From contig JAEOSY010000191.1 in NCBI GenBank assembly GCA_016840125.1, positions 1-35,746 on the forward strand: a stretch of DNA of 35,746 nt, in the 5' to 3' direction. The position numbers and the translations under genes are program-made. The first letter of the stretch is position 1, and the number at the start of each line of letters is the position of its first letter. Source of the stretch: Candidatus Helarchaeota archaeon (GTDB lineage Archaea; Asgardarchaeota; Lokiarchaeia; Helarchaeales; HEL-GB-A). Below are positions 9,450 to 16,687 of this stretch, in pieces. Below the pieces are notes generated by a model, which was given only the letters and a program-made list of their open reading frames with translations, had not been told where the DNA came from and made no database searches.

Positions 9450-10580
9450 ATGACAATAGAGGTCAAATTACTGAAAGAGCCTTATAATTATGCACAAATT
9501 GCTGAAGTTCTAAGAAATACCTATTTTCGGGAGTATGGCGATGCTGGGGCGCTTCAGTGGAATGAAACCTATGCTAAATTCTATTTTGATTGCATAGTTT
9601 TCAAAGAGACAACCCGAAATTTCATCTTTGGGGCTTTTGACGGAGAAAAACTAGTAGGAACGCTCTTTGGGCACCGTGATATTATAATATTTGAGAATGA
9701 ATTACGATTAGAAATGGTAAACCTGGGATTGACTGCCGTAGATCCCGAATATAAACGCCAGGGCATTGCGAAAAAACTGCTCCAAGCCGTAATTGAGCAG
9801 GCGAAAGTAAAAAACCTCGATTTAATCATCGCCTTTCCTGAGAAAGGTCGGTATGGAGACAAGTTACTGAAGCAATTTGAGTTTAAAAACTACGGAAAAA
9901 CCCAACATCTCATTAAATTAATGGAGGATCGCGGGCTTCAGGTTGTTCGAGAATATTTAGGCTATAATATCGTAATGGTGAAGCTTGCTTCCATGTTTTC
10001 CCATTTGCCTGAGGTGGTACCCCTTGAGGGTACATTGCGGGATGCAACTTTAGATGACTTTGAGGCGGTCAGAAATATTCTAAATTCGTATGGAAAGCGG
10101 GTGCCATTATTATCATTTTACTCGGGACCTGGCTATAAGCAATCAAACATAGGATTTAAAACAATGAATGCGCGCTTCGGGGATCCTTGGGGATTTCACT
10201 GGTTGGTTCTAGAACGAAACGGGCAAATCCTGGCTACAGTCTCCTACCGGGTTGAAGTAGTCACATTCGAGCCTAAACCTGATCAATTTGAAAGCGGACC
10301 TGTGGCATTGATGAGTTCTCTTGGCTTTCACGAAAGTATGGAACTGGAGGAGAAAGTGAAATTCTTGGGAAACGTGCTCCAGAAAATTCGGACTGAATTG
10401 CCAATGGTGTATGTCGTCCAAATCACCAGCCCCCAGCACGAACGAAAGGTCTTCGATAAACTAAAATTTGTTGATGATCGCAGCGCTTACTACCTCTATA
10501 TGCGCCCCTTGACTGAGAAAGCCGAAGCAGTTAATCAATATAAAAAATATAAAGAGTTCTTACTGCAATACTATAGGTAA
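9450..10580 (+). CDS. Tandem GNAT-family acetyltransferase
   Basis: 376 residues. The first GNAT domain (about 1-165) has the acetyl-CoA motif A at 97-111, VDPEYKRQGIAKKLL, in which RQGIAK is the pyrophosphate-binding R/Q-x-x-G-x-A loop. A second domain starts near 195 with RDATLDDFEAVRNIL, a typical GNAT beginning, but lacks a clean motif A; it is probably a degenerate structural or substrate-binding half. The acceptor substrate is unknown. A TATA-like AAATAAATTTTTAAG lies about 75 bp upstream and GAGG precedes the ATG. The gene is likely monocistronic: a stable hairpin follows at 10631. Confidence 0.85.
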   Translation: MTIEVKLLKEPYNYAQIAEVLRNTYFREYGDAGALQWNETYAKFYFDCIVFKETTRNFIFGAFDGEKLVGTLFGHRDIIIFENELRLEMVNLGLTAVDPEYKRQGIAKKLLQAVIEQAKVKNLDLIIAFPEKGRYGDKLLKQFEFKNYGKTQHLIKLMEDRGLQVVREYLGYNIVMVKLASMFSHLPEVVPLEGTLRDATLDDFEAVRNILNSYGKRVPLLSFYSGPGYKQSNIGFKTMNARFGDPWGFHWLVLERNGQILATVSYRVEVVTFEPKPDQFESGPVALMSSLGFHESMELEEKVKFLGNVLQKIRTELPMVYVVQITSPQHERKVFDKLKFVDDRSAYYLYMRPLTEKAEAVNQYKKYKEFLLQYYR

Positions 10581-10630
10581 AAAATAAACATCAGACTTAT
10601 ATCGAAAGAGTAATTATTCAAAAGCGAATT

Positions 10631-10650
10631 GGCTTCTTACTTAAGAAGCC
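10631..10650 (+). terminator. Hairpin downstream of the GNAT gene
   Basis: GGCTTCTTACTTAAGAAGCC folds into an 8-bp stem with an ACTT loop, about 50 nt after the GNAT stop. No T-run follows directly, so it may be a 3'-end stabiliser rather than a true terminator. A weaker stem, ATCATC paired with GATGAT, lies at about 10692-10715. Confidence 0.3.
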
Positions 10651-10754
10651 CGAGTGAAAACTTCCTTCGATTATTACGACCCAGAAACAAAATCATCATC
10701 TTTAGGTTGGATGATAATAAATAAATATTTGTAAATTTGTTGAATATTATTAGT

Positions 10755-11810
10755 ATGTACGCTCAAGTAAATTACCAAAAATTTCTCATAATTGGAATGA
10801 TAAGTATAATTCTTGTTGTCGGTATTACAATACCAATTATCTACAATTGGGGCAATAATAATGGTTCAAATGAATCGGCGGAAATTTCTGTCAAATACAA
10901 TGATATTGAAATAATTGATGGTGAAAATAATTTCAATTTGGGTACATTAAATAGAGGACAGAATAGTGACTATGTGTTTTCTATTTGTAATTTAGGGAAT
11001 ACAAATCTTACATTAAGTGGGACTCCTCGAGTTTCAGTTAGCGGAAATGGGTATAGTCTGTTTTCTGATGCAGACAAATCAACGATTGATAAAAATACAA
11101 CAACTAATTTTACGATTCGATTTTATGCATTCCGTCATGGATTCCATACTGCGCAAATAACAATTTTAAATAATGATCATGATGAGGGCGTATACAATTT
11201 TGTTATTCAACTTGGAGTTATCTTTAATGAAACCATTGTTATTGATGGACCAAATGACTTCAATATCACGACCTCTCGATTAGAGACATCATGGTTATAT
11301 TGGGCATATGTATCTTGGGATTCAATATATCTAAATCTGGGGTTTAGTGCAACAGAATTTCCTACTGATCCAACTTGGGATTATAGAGTCTTAATATATC
11401 TAAATGCACCAATATTTGTAGATTCGATGGTGATTGGGAAAAACTATTCTAATCAAATACCCTCACTTCCGTTCTCAGCAACAACTTTAATCGAGTACAG
11501 AACTACTAATCAGACTACATTCTATAACAATAATGGGACTGATTGGCAGGAGTATTATGGATTTAATAATACTGTGAAACGAGGAAATAAATACATGGAA
11601 ATGCGCATCCCTCTTACCGAATTGGGTATTATAACTCCAACTAATCTAAGCTACCATCTATCCTATATAATTGATGATCCTGGTTCCGAACTTACTTATT
11701 CATTATGTCCCAGTACTTCAGGATCTAATCAATTCAATCCACCTTATACTCAATATTACGATTTTAAAATAGGTGGTGTTAAAGCACCCAATGAACATGC
11801 AATTGTTTAA
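10755..11810 (+). CDS. Surface protein with ASH-type and CBM9/DOMON-like domains
   Basis: 351 residues. An N-terminal hydrophobic segment (about 9-31, FLIIGMISIILVVGITIPII) is a signal anchor. Residues about 40-155 resemble a choice-of-anchor D / ASH immunoglobulin-like domain (FNLGTLNRGQNSDYVFSICN, then a free-radical-like second sheet). From about 165 a second module starts with IDGPNDF, followed by WAYVSWDSIYLNLGF and MEMRIPLTELG, a pattern seen in CBM9/DOMON-like beta sandwiches. Asn-x-Ser/Thr sites are frequent. The ATG at 10755 is chosen: a TATA-like ATAAATAAATATTTG near 10715-10730 predicts a start point at the ATG (leaderless), and no ribosome binding site is present. TTG codons at 10737 and 10740 are alternatives. 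Convergent with the next gene. Confidence 0.7.
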   Translation: MYAQVNYQKFLIIGMISIILVVGITIPIIYNWGNNNGSNESAEISVKYNDIEIIDGENNFNLGTLNRGQNSDYVFSICNLGNTNLTLSGTPRVSVSGNGYSLFSDADKSTIDKNTTTNFTIRFYAFRHGFHTAQITILNNDHDEGVYNFVIQLGVIFNETIVIDGPNDFNITTSRLETSWLYWAYVSWDSIYLNLGFSATEFPTDPTWDYRVLIYLNAPIFVDSMVIGKNYSNQIPSLPFSATTLIEYRTTNQTTFYNNNGTDWQEYYGFNNTVKRGNKYMEMRIPLTELGIITPTNLSYHLSYIIDDPGSELTYSLCPSTSGSNQFNPPYTQYYDFKIGGVKAPNEHAIV

Positions 11811-11866
11811 TAAAATATGGTTAACCCAATTTCAAGCTCTTTCTTCTCCTTTACACCGAAGGATTG

Positions 11867-11886
11867 CAATACTATCGATAGTATTG
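11867..11886. repeat. Perfect 20-bp palindrome over a stop codon
   Basis: CAATACTATCGATAGTATTG is a perfect palindrome; as RNA it can form an 8-bp stem with a TCGA loop on either strand. It contains the TAG stop of the minus-strand surface protein and sits between two convergent genes, so a bidirectional 3'-end signal is possible. The 10-mer GCAATACTAT at its left half also occurs at 10565-10574, at the end of the GNAT gene. Confidence 0.6.
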
Positions 11887-12708
11887 AAAAGAGGGTTTTT
11901 CTAAATTTTTTGTTTTCGCCCTTCTATCTCTTTTGAATAATTTCTTCCTGAATACCACCACTATTACGGTCCCAGTTAGTATCAATCCAATAATCAGAAA
12001 GACATCTAATCCTGGTGGATCATTTGGGGGGTCATTATCACCATTGTCATCCGTTGAGTTGGTCGAAAAGCGTAGATACCACCCATTGGTGATATTATCC
12101 CGAAAGACATTCCCATCTGGAGCGCTGCAACTGGTATACACGTTAATCCAAAACTCATCGATCGCCTGGTTCAACGGGTCCGTATCGGCGATCCATGATC
12201 GATTAAAGGTCATTGAGAAGGTATGCGTTGCACTATTAAAACTCGCGCAGCTCGGGCAAACTTTATCCCCAAGAACCGGGTCATAAATCCAGAAGTAGGG
12301 CGCAGAGGATAGTTCATACCCATTTACATATGAAATAAAGGTCGTCCACGGATTAATGGCGGTCCAATTCCAATACAAATACACATTGTACCGAATATAG
12401 CTATCATATGAGAGGTTAAAATTGCCCTTGATATACAGCTTGATCGTGTAATTATCATCATTAGTCGTCACGGTGACATTAGTAATGTCGAAATCAGGCA
12501 TCGACAAGTTCGTTTGGAGGACCTCGCCCGTTGTACTGTTCAATTTCATGACGTCATCTTCTGGATCCGCAAGGGAAATGTCCAGCACTTGTGAACCGCT
12601 GCTATGGATGTTGACTGGCTTGATTTGGTATTCAACCACTTTGACTGGTGAAGAATGAAGGGTAAAAAGTAGAAGTATTCCTAAAATAGTTGGAATTCTC
12701 GTTCTCAT
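11872..12708 (-). CDS. Membrane-anchored surface protein, DOMON/CBM9-like
   Basis: 278 residues from the chosen ATG. A signal peptide (MRTRIPTILGILLLFTLHSS) precedes an extracellular part of about 200 residues with DISLADPEDDVMKLN near 45-60 and YIRYNVYLYWNW, a pattern of DOMON/CBM9-like beta sandwiches. A Cys-x-x-Cys (KVCPSCAS) and many N-glycosylation sites follow. An Asp/Pro-rich spacer leads to one membrane helix (FLIIGLILTGTVIVVVF) and a basic cytosolic tail, KKLFKRDRRAKTKN. ATG at 12708 is chosen because GGAG precedes it at useful distance, whereas the GTG at 12717 directly abuts that site. Ligand unknown; a sugar- or haem-binding role is only suggested by the fold. Confidence 0.75.
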   Translation of the reverse strand: MRTRIPTILGILLLFTLHSSPVKVVEYQIKPVNIHSSGSQVLDISLADPEDDVMKLNSTTGEVLQTNLSMPDFDITNVTVTTNDDNYTIKLYIKGNFNLSYDSYIRYNVYLYWNWTAINPWTTFISYVNGYELSSAPYFWIYDPVLGDKVCPSCASFNSATHTFSMTFNRSWIADTDPLNQAIDEFWINVYTSCSAPDGNVFRDNITNGWYLRFSTNSTDDNGDNDPPNDPPGLDVFLIIGLILTGTVIVVVFRKKLFKRDRRAKTKNLEKPSFQYYR

Positions 12709-12847
12709 CCTTTCCACACTCCATTTATATGTAATCCAATTAGTTACTTCTTAAAATATTTTTCTTTTAGAATTCATCCATCCATATTATTCGAACTGTT
12801 GGTTAAAATTCTGTAAAAAGTTATAAAAGAGGAATCTCTTGATTGCA

Positions 12848-12971
12848 ATCGATACTGTGCTGGATGGCTTGAACCCGGCGACGGGCGTACCGCCTAATCA
12901 CCTTAGGGCGGGTCTGGCTGCATCAACGTGCGGTTAGATGGATCAGAAGCATAGGAATTTTATAGATTTTT
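12848..12971 (+). ncRNA. GC-rich candidate structured RNA or 5' leader
   Basis: A GC-rich island in AT-rich surroundings lies 23-27 bp after a strong TATA box (TTATAAAAG, 12821-12829). It contains CCCG-GCGA-CGGG, a 4-bp stem with a GNRA tetraloop, then CCGCCTAA-TCACC-TTAGGGCGG, an 8-bp stem with one bulge; GATG and CATC can close a multibranch around both. A T6 run at 12966-12971 could end it. I do not match it to tRNA, 5S, SRP RNA, RNase P or a known riboswitch. A 32-codon frame (TTG 12839 to TAG 12937) crosses it, but its start would lie upstream of the predicted transcription start. It could also be the leader of the next gene. Confidence 0.4.
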
Positions 12972-13029
12972 TCTAGAAATTTATAAGATTTTTATAACTT
13001 TAGGGAGGTTATAAAATAGGTGATTAAAA

Positions 13030-13803
13030 CTGAGGAAAATTGTCCTAACTGAATCAAAGGATCGAGTTTTACGAATTCAACTGAACCGTCCTAAAAAGAA
13101 AAATGCCTTAAATTTGTCGATGTATGCTGAAATCGCAAAAGCAATTACCGAGGGCGAAGAGAGCCGTGATATTCGCGTTATTTTAGTCCATGGACAAAAA
13201 GATTTCTTTTCTGCGGGAAATGATATCAAAGATTTTCAAGGAACTGCTTTGACAGATGGGACAAATTCTATACGTGATTTTTCTAATGCATTAACCAACT
13301 CTAAGAAACCGCTGATCGCGGTTGTAAATGGATTCGCGATTGGTGTTGCCATGACCATGCTTCTTCATTTTGATTTAGTCTATGCGGGACAGAGCGCTAC
13401 ATTCCGGGCGCCTTTTGTTGATTTAGCTTTATGCCCGGATATGGGTTCTACCTATATACTACCCCGAACAATCGGTTACCATCGTGCTGTCGAAATATTT
13501 TTCTTTTGTGATTCTCTTACCGCTGAAGAAGCGTTAAATATTGGATATATCAATAAAGTGTTCCCCGATGACACTGTTCTCGAAGAATCGCTAGCAATAG
13601 CAAGACGATTAGCCGAAAAACCCCCTGCGTCAATTCGCATAACTAAAAAACTCTTGAAACAATACACTACTGAACCTATAAATCAAGCAAATATTGATGA
13701 ATTCATCAAGATGGTGAAACAAATGGGCTCGCGGGAAGCGCGGGAAGTGTTTAAAGCGTTTTTTGAACGGAGAAAGCCTAATTTCTCAAAATTTAAATTG
13801 TAA
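13030..13803 (+). CDS. Enoyl-CoA hydratase/isomerase family protein, 5' end uncertain
   Basis: Crotonase fold, about 257 residues. QLNRPKKKNAL near the N-terminus, the oxyanion-hole segment FFSAGNDIKDF and the second oxyanion block NGFAIGVAMTM are clear. The two catalytic Glu of true hydratases are missing: the region reads RAPFVDLALCPDMGST, with Asp where delta3-delta2 enoyl-CoA isomerases carry an acidic residue, so isomerase is more likely than hydratase. Coding sense begins well before the first in-frame TTG/ATG codons (13114/13120). In frame, only CTG at 13030 (6 nt after GGTGA) is available; alternatively GTG at 13020 is the start and one extra A in the run at 13035-13039 breaks the frame. 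Fits fatty-acid metabolism together with the dehydrogenase at 16.7 kb. Confidence 0.85.
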   Translation: MRKIVLTESKDRVLRIQLNRPKKKNALNLSMYAEIAKAITEGEESRDIRVILVHGQKDFFSAGNDIKDFQGTALTDGTNSIRDFSNALTNSKKPLIAVVNGFAIGVAMTMLLHFDLVYAGQSATFRAPFVDLALCPDMGSTYILPRTIGYHRAVEIFFFCDSLTAEEALNIGYINKVFPDDTVLEESLAIARRLAEKPPASIRITKKLLKQYTTEPINQANIDEFIKMVKQMGSREAREVFKAFFERRKPNFSKFKL

Positions 13804-13875
13804 GTTTGCTGAAATGAGTTAGGAGGAGCAAAAGAAATATATTTAAGAACTCAATTTGCGCATAGGATCCAATAA

Positions 13876-13886
13876 TTTTATATAAA
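13876..13886 (+). promoter_or_regulatory. TATA box of the LRR-peroxiredoxin operon
   Basis: TTTTATATAAA at 13876-13886 lies about 25-30 bp upstream of the ATG at 13910. This is the spacing expected for a leaderless archaeal mRNA, and it supports the ATG over the TTG at 13895. Confidence 0.5.
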
Positions 13887-13909
13887 TTGATTCGTTGATA
13901 TGCTGCGAG

Positions 13910-14917
13910 ATGACTGATAAAGATTTTCCCGCTAACATAAATCGATATGTTAAATTTACTGCTCTTTGTTATGCATGTAGCGGATTGGGCAAGGATTCAA
14001 ATTATAAAACTTGTAAGGATTGTGAGGGTGAGGGAAAAATTATAGAATGGAGACTCCGAGACGCAAAGTCGAATTCCTCTCAAAGTGCGATCCCGTTGGC
14101 AGAAAACAGACCATATGTAGAGGTAAGAGGGCGTAAGATTCATACTGAAACAGGATTTAGAGGGGGATTAGGACTCGACCTGAGAGGACAACAGATTTCA
14201 AAAATATCTGAGATTGAGGGGTTTGAAAAGATACCACATCTGACCAAACTTGATCTCTCTCGGAATAAGATTTCTACGATCTCAGATTTAGACTCCTTGA
14301 CCGATCTTAAAATTTTGAACTTAGAAAACAACCAGATCAGTAACACTCAGGGTATGGAGACCTTAGTGAATCTCACACAATTAGATCTAAATACTAACAA
14401 AATAAATAAGATTGCAGGACTTGAAAGCTTAGTTGACCTGAAATTTTTGAACTTATCATACAACAACCTATCCACAATTCATGGATTGCGTAATTTAATT
14501 CTTCTCGGAAGTCTCTCAATAGATCATAATCACATCCGAAAAATTGAGGGTTTGAGTACTCTGGCAAATCTGACAATACTCTCTCTTTCCCACAATAACA
14601 TCAGTTCGATGAGAGGGTTGGAGCAAGAATTAAATCTAGAAGATCTCCATCTAGGACACAATCAAATAAAAGAGATTCTGGATATCCGACATTTACTCAC
14701 AGGAGGTCTACTTAGACTTGACTTGGAACATAATCAGATTACTAGCATTGCTCCATGGGTAGAACAAATTCAATACCTTAGACAGGTCAGGGAACGGTGG
14801 GAGCGTTTAGGTGGATTCTACGTTTTTTGGCCAAGATTAGACGTAACAGGTAACCCCATCCCCGAGGACGAGATTTATTCCGCTCAGAGTAGATTCGGGT
14901 GCATATACTTTGAGTAG
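13910..14917 (+). CDS. Leucine-rich repeat protein with N-terminal DnaJ-type zinc ribbon
   Basis: 335 residues from ATG 13910. The N-terminus holds two CxxCxGxG knuckles, CYACSGLG (C20, C23) and CKDCEGEG (C35, C38), as in the zinc centre of DnaJ, here as a single pair. From about residue 90 to 300 there are about nine 22-residue repeats of the SDS22-like type, LxxLxxLxLxxNxIxxIxGL, for example LTKLDLSRNKISTISDLDSL. A capping region WPRLDVTGNPIPEDEIY closes the array. It has no signal peptide, so it is a cytosolic protein-binding scaffold. Such repeats are common in eukaryotes and in Asgard archaea. It appears to be the first gene of an operon: the next gene starts 17 nt after the stop. Confidence 0.85.
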   Translation: MTDKDFPANINRYVKFTALCYACSGLGKDSNYKTCKDCEGEGKIIEWRLRDAKSNSSQSAIPLAENRPYVEVRGRKIHTETGFRGGLGLDLRGQQISKISEIEGFEKIPHLTKLDLSRNKISTISDLDSLTDLKILNLENNQISNTQGMETLVNLTQLDLNTNKINKIAGLESLVDLKFLNLSYNNLSTIHGLRNLILLGSLSIDHNHIRKIEGLSTLANLTILSLSHNNISSMRGLEQELNLEDLHLGHNQIKEILDIRHLLTGGLLRLDLEHNQITSIAPWVEQIQYLRQVRERWERLGGFYVFWPRLDVTGNPIPEDEIYSAQSRFGCIYFE

Positions 14918-14934
14918 AGGGAGGGTTTTTTGAA

Positions 14935-15366
14935 GTGATAGGGTCAATAAATGATTTAGAGGTTTTAATTATTCGAATTCAAACAATACTCAGCGAAGTA
15001 GATCTTGATCCCATCACAATACCCTTTGATCTAGCTTTAGATATTCAAAGAACTCTTCACGAGCGAAAAGAGATAATAGAGGCGCAGCTCGCAGCTATCA
15101 GTATGACTTCTTGCATTACTGCAGAAGACTCATCTTCCAAGAACTATTTAGAGAAAATATGGCGGGAGGCGAAAGTAAAGAAGGCTCGAAAAGCTGTAGA
15201 TCTTTACGCGAGATCTTTATGCAATTTTGAAACATTATTAAAGACACCAAGAGAAATACTAGATATTCCTCAAGATCAACTCAAACAAATTTATACCACT
15301 CTTAAATTCTGGTTTATTATATGTCGTGAATTTAAAATTTTCTCAAGATCTGACAATAATTATTAA
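14935..15366 (+). CDS. Small helical protein of unknown function
   Basis: 143 residues, almost all predicted helical, with two halves (1-62 and 70-135) joined by a Ser-rich link (EDSSSKN). The second half is basic (KIWREAKVKKARKAVDLYARS). I do not recognise the family. Start GTG is supported by AGGGAGGG about nine bases upstream, within the 17-nt gap after the LRR gene. The selenoprotein gene starts 10 nt after its stop, so this gene is in the middle of an apparent three-gene unit. There are no Cys or metal motifs that would suggest a redox role; it has two Cys only. Confidence 0.7.
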   Translation: MIGSINDLEVLIIRIQTILSEVDLDPITIPFDLALDIQRTLHERKEIIEAQLAAISMTSCITAEDSSSKNYLEKIWREAKVKKARKAVDLYARSLCNFETLLKTPREILDIPQDQLKQIYTTLKFWFIICREFKIFSRSDNNY

Positions 15367-15376
15367 TTAAGTAAAC

Positions 15377-15949
15377 ATGACTATTTTGAAATCCAAGAAT
15401 TTAAAAGATTCAAGTTCCAAACTATCATTTATGACTGCTAGTGCTGAAAAATATGGACTCTCCGTAGGAGAGAAAGCGCCAGATTTTAGCACCGTTGATA
15501 CAGCGAAAAATGAGGTCAGCTTGGAAGCATTACTCAAAAATAATAAAGGTGTATTGATTAACTTTTTCCGGGGAAGTTGGTGAGCTTACTGTAAAAAGGA
15601 TTTAAAGTTGCTCATCGAAAAAAATCCTGAAATCGAGAGGTTGAATGTAAAAATGATTTCGATCGCTGCCGATAGCCCAAGAAATCTGCGAAAACTACAT
15701 GAACGGTATCAATCTTCAATCCCATTCATCGCAGACAAGGGAGGGCAAATCGCTACCACTTATAAGGTCTATTTCACTGCAGACCAACCCGATCCCGAGC
15801 ATACGCATGATGAATTCCAAGATAAGCATGCTATCCCCTCCAAATTCTTGATTAATCGAGAAGGAATAATTGTCTGGCGCTATATCGGAACTAAAGAAGA
15901 TCGCCCTGTAATGGACGCGATGGTTGAGGCAATTGAGAACGATTTGTAA
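15377..15949 (+). CDS. Selenocysteine-containing peroxiredoxin-like protein (in-frame TGA read as Sec)
   Basis: 190 residues if TGA at 15581-15583 is read as selenocysteine (U69). The upstream part has the thioredoxin-fold peroxiredoxin start GEKAPDFSTVD and ends FFRGSW; the TGA is followed in the same frame by AYCKKDLKLL and the rest of the fold, through SIAADSPRNLRKL and IPSKFLINREGIIVWRYIG. AhpC/TSA-like proteins of this kind have FxRGxWCPYC, so the TGA stands exactly at the peroxidatic Cys, giving a UxxC centre with C72. Role: reduction of peroxides or other thiol-type redox work in the cytosol. Third gene of the LRR operon. Without Sec insertion the product would be a useless 68-residue fragment. 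A pseudogene is unlikely, as the downstream frame is intact to a TAA and a SECIS-like fold follows. Confidence 0.9.
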
Positions 15950-15954
15950 CCTAG

Positions 15955-16026
15955 AACTCAGAAAAGAATGATTCAAGCATAAAAATCCGAGATGTTTGAG
16001 GACAATCCTGCCCGGAAAGCTGAGTT
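15955..16026 (+). promoter_or_regulatory. Candidate SECIS element in the 3' UTR, eukaryote-like
   Basis: Folded by hand. The core is ATGA at 15968-15971, then TTCAAGCAT (15972-15980) paired with ATGTTTGAG (15992-16000): nine continuous pairs with two G-U wobbles and an 11-nt loop that starts AAAAA. GA at 16001-16002 faces the ATGA, giving the tandem G-A/A-G pairs of a kink-turn quartet, as in the ATGA-AA-GA core of eukaryotic SECIS. AACTCA (15955-15960) and TGAGTT (16021-16026) can form a 6-bp basal stem. It begins 5 nt after the stop of the peroxiredoxin and ends 3 nt before a T7 run. The helix is shorter than in eukaryotes. Confidence 0.65.
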
Positions 16027-16029
16027 GTA

Positions 16030-16049
16030 TTTTTTTCTTTCAAAAAAAA
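16030..16049. terminator. Bidirectional T-run terminator
   Basis: T7 at 16030-16036 on the plus strand ends the selenoprotein transcript just after the SECIS-like fold; A8 at 16042-16049 reads as T8 on the minus strand and suits the surface protein that stops at 16064. Archaeal termination is driven by such T-runs. Confidence 0.55.
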
Positions 16050-16063
16050 GGGGATAAAGTTAA

Positions 16064-16561
16064 TTATAGGATTAGCACTGAGAGGACGTTTGAATCAACA
16101 GCTACACTCGAAAAACTTCCTGTAACCTGAACTTGTATAGTTACATTATGAGCACCTGGAGATAATCCCATACTAACGTATCGATAAGCAACGGCATATG
16201 TATATGGAATACCTAAGGTAGTATAATCATATATCCAGTAGTTATCGGATACTGGGACCCCATCTATTGCGAAAACAAATTGCGCCTGCTGTCCTGATGG
16301 AGGTGCTGATGGAGTCCAACCCAAATAACAGTTAAAGAAGAGCTCTAATGAATCACCCGTTTGTAATGAAAGATTTATCGTTAAACCAGGTATATCTGTT
16401 AGAGAACCAGATGGATCATAAGAAGACGTACGTGAAATTATGAAGTAAGTTTGCCGTTCATCTGCTGCTTGGATTGGAAAAACCATCGGTAGGAGGAAAT
16501 AGCCGACCGCGGCTCCTGCAACCAGTGCAATTAAAATTCCTGCTGCAATTCCTTTTCCCAT
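16064..16561 (-). CDS. Small membrane-anchored surface protein, paralogue A
   Basis: 165 residues. An N-terminal glycine-zipper-like membrane helix, GIAAGILIALVAGAAVGYFL, is followed by a beta-rich domain of about 135 residues ending in SPGAHNVTIQVQVTG and VLSVLIL, an immunoglobulin-like sandwich pattern. It is a clear paralogue of the gene at 18820-19335: same M-x-KG-AGI start, same LP-FP after the helix, same YRY and AGSHNVT/GAHNVT strand and same VLSV end. Function unknown; a surface-exposed or pseudoperiplasmic binding protein is likely. GGTGA lies six bases before the ATG. Confidence 0.75.
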   Translation of the reverse strand: MGKGIAAGILIALVAGAAVGYFLLPMVFPIQAADERQTYFIISRTSSYDPSGSLTDIPGLTINLSLQTGDSLELFFNCYLGWTPSAPPSGQQAQFVFAIDGVPVSDNYWIYDYTTLGIPYTYAVAYRYVSMGLSPGAHNVTIQVQVTGSFSSVAVDSNVLSVLIL

Positions 16562-16687
16562 TTCTATTCACCTAATCTTCAATATTCTCAAGAAGATTCT
16601 TATTCTACCTAAAAATTAAAATCGAATATTTATCTTTTGATTAGACTGTAATAAACCAAACAGATTAATTTGACGGAAGTAAAAAAG

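Noticed and set aside
12839..12937. A 32-residue GC-rich protein (DGLNPATGVPPNHLRAG)
   Set aside because: The TATA box at 12821-12829 predicts a transcription start downstream of the TTG, no family is recognised, and the segment has stable hairpins; kept only as an alternative to the RNA call.
12845..12965. tRNA, SRP RNA or RNase P RNA in the GC-rich island
   Set aside because: No cloverleaf, no T-arm with paired stem, no SRP domain IV or RNase P core motifs were found on either strand.
15377..15583. A separate 68-residue protein ending at TGA 15581 and an independent gene starting at 15608
   Set aside because: Both lie in one frame and together give one continuous peroxiredoxin fold with the TGA at the active-site Cys; two genes would each lack half of the fold.
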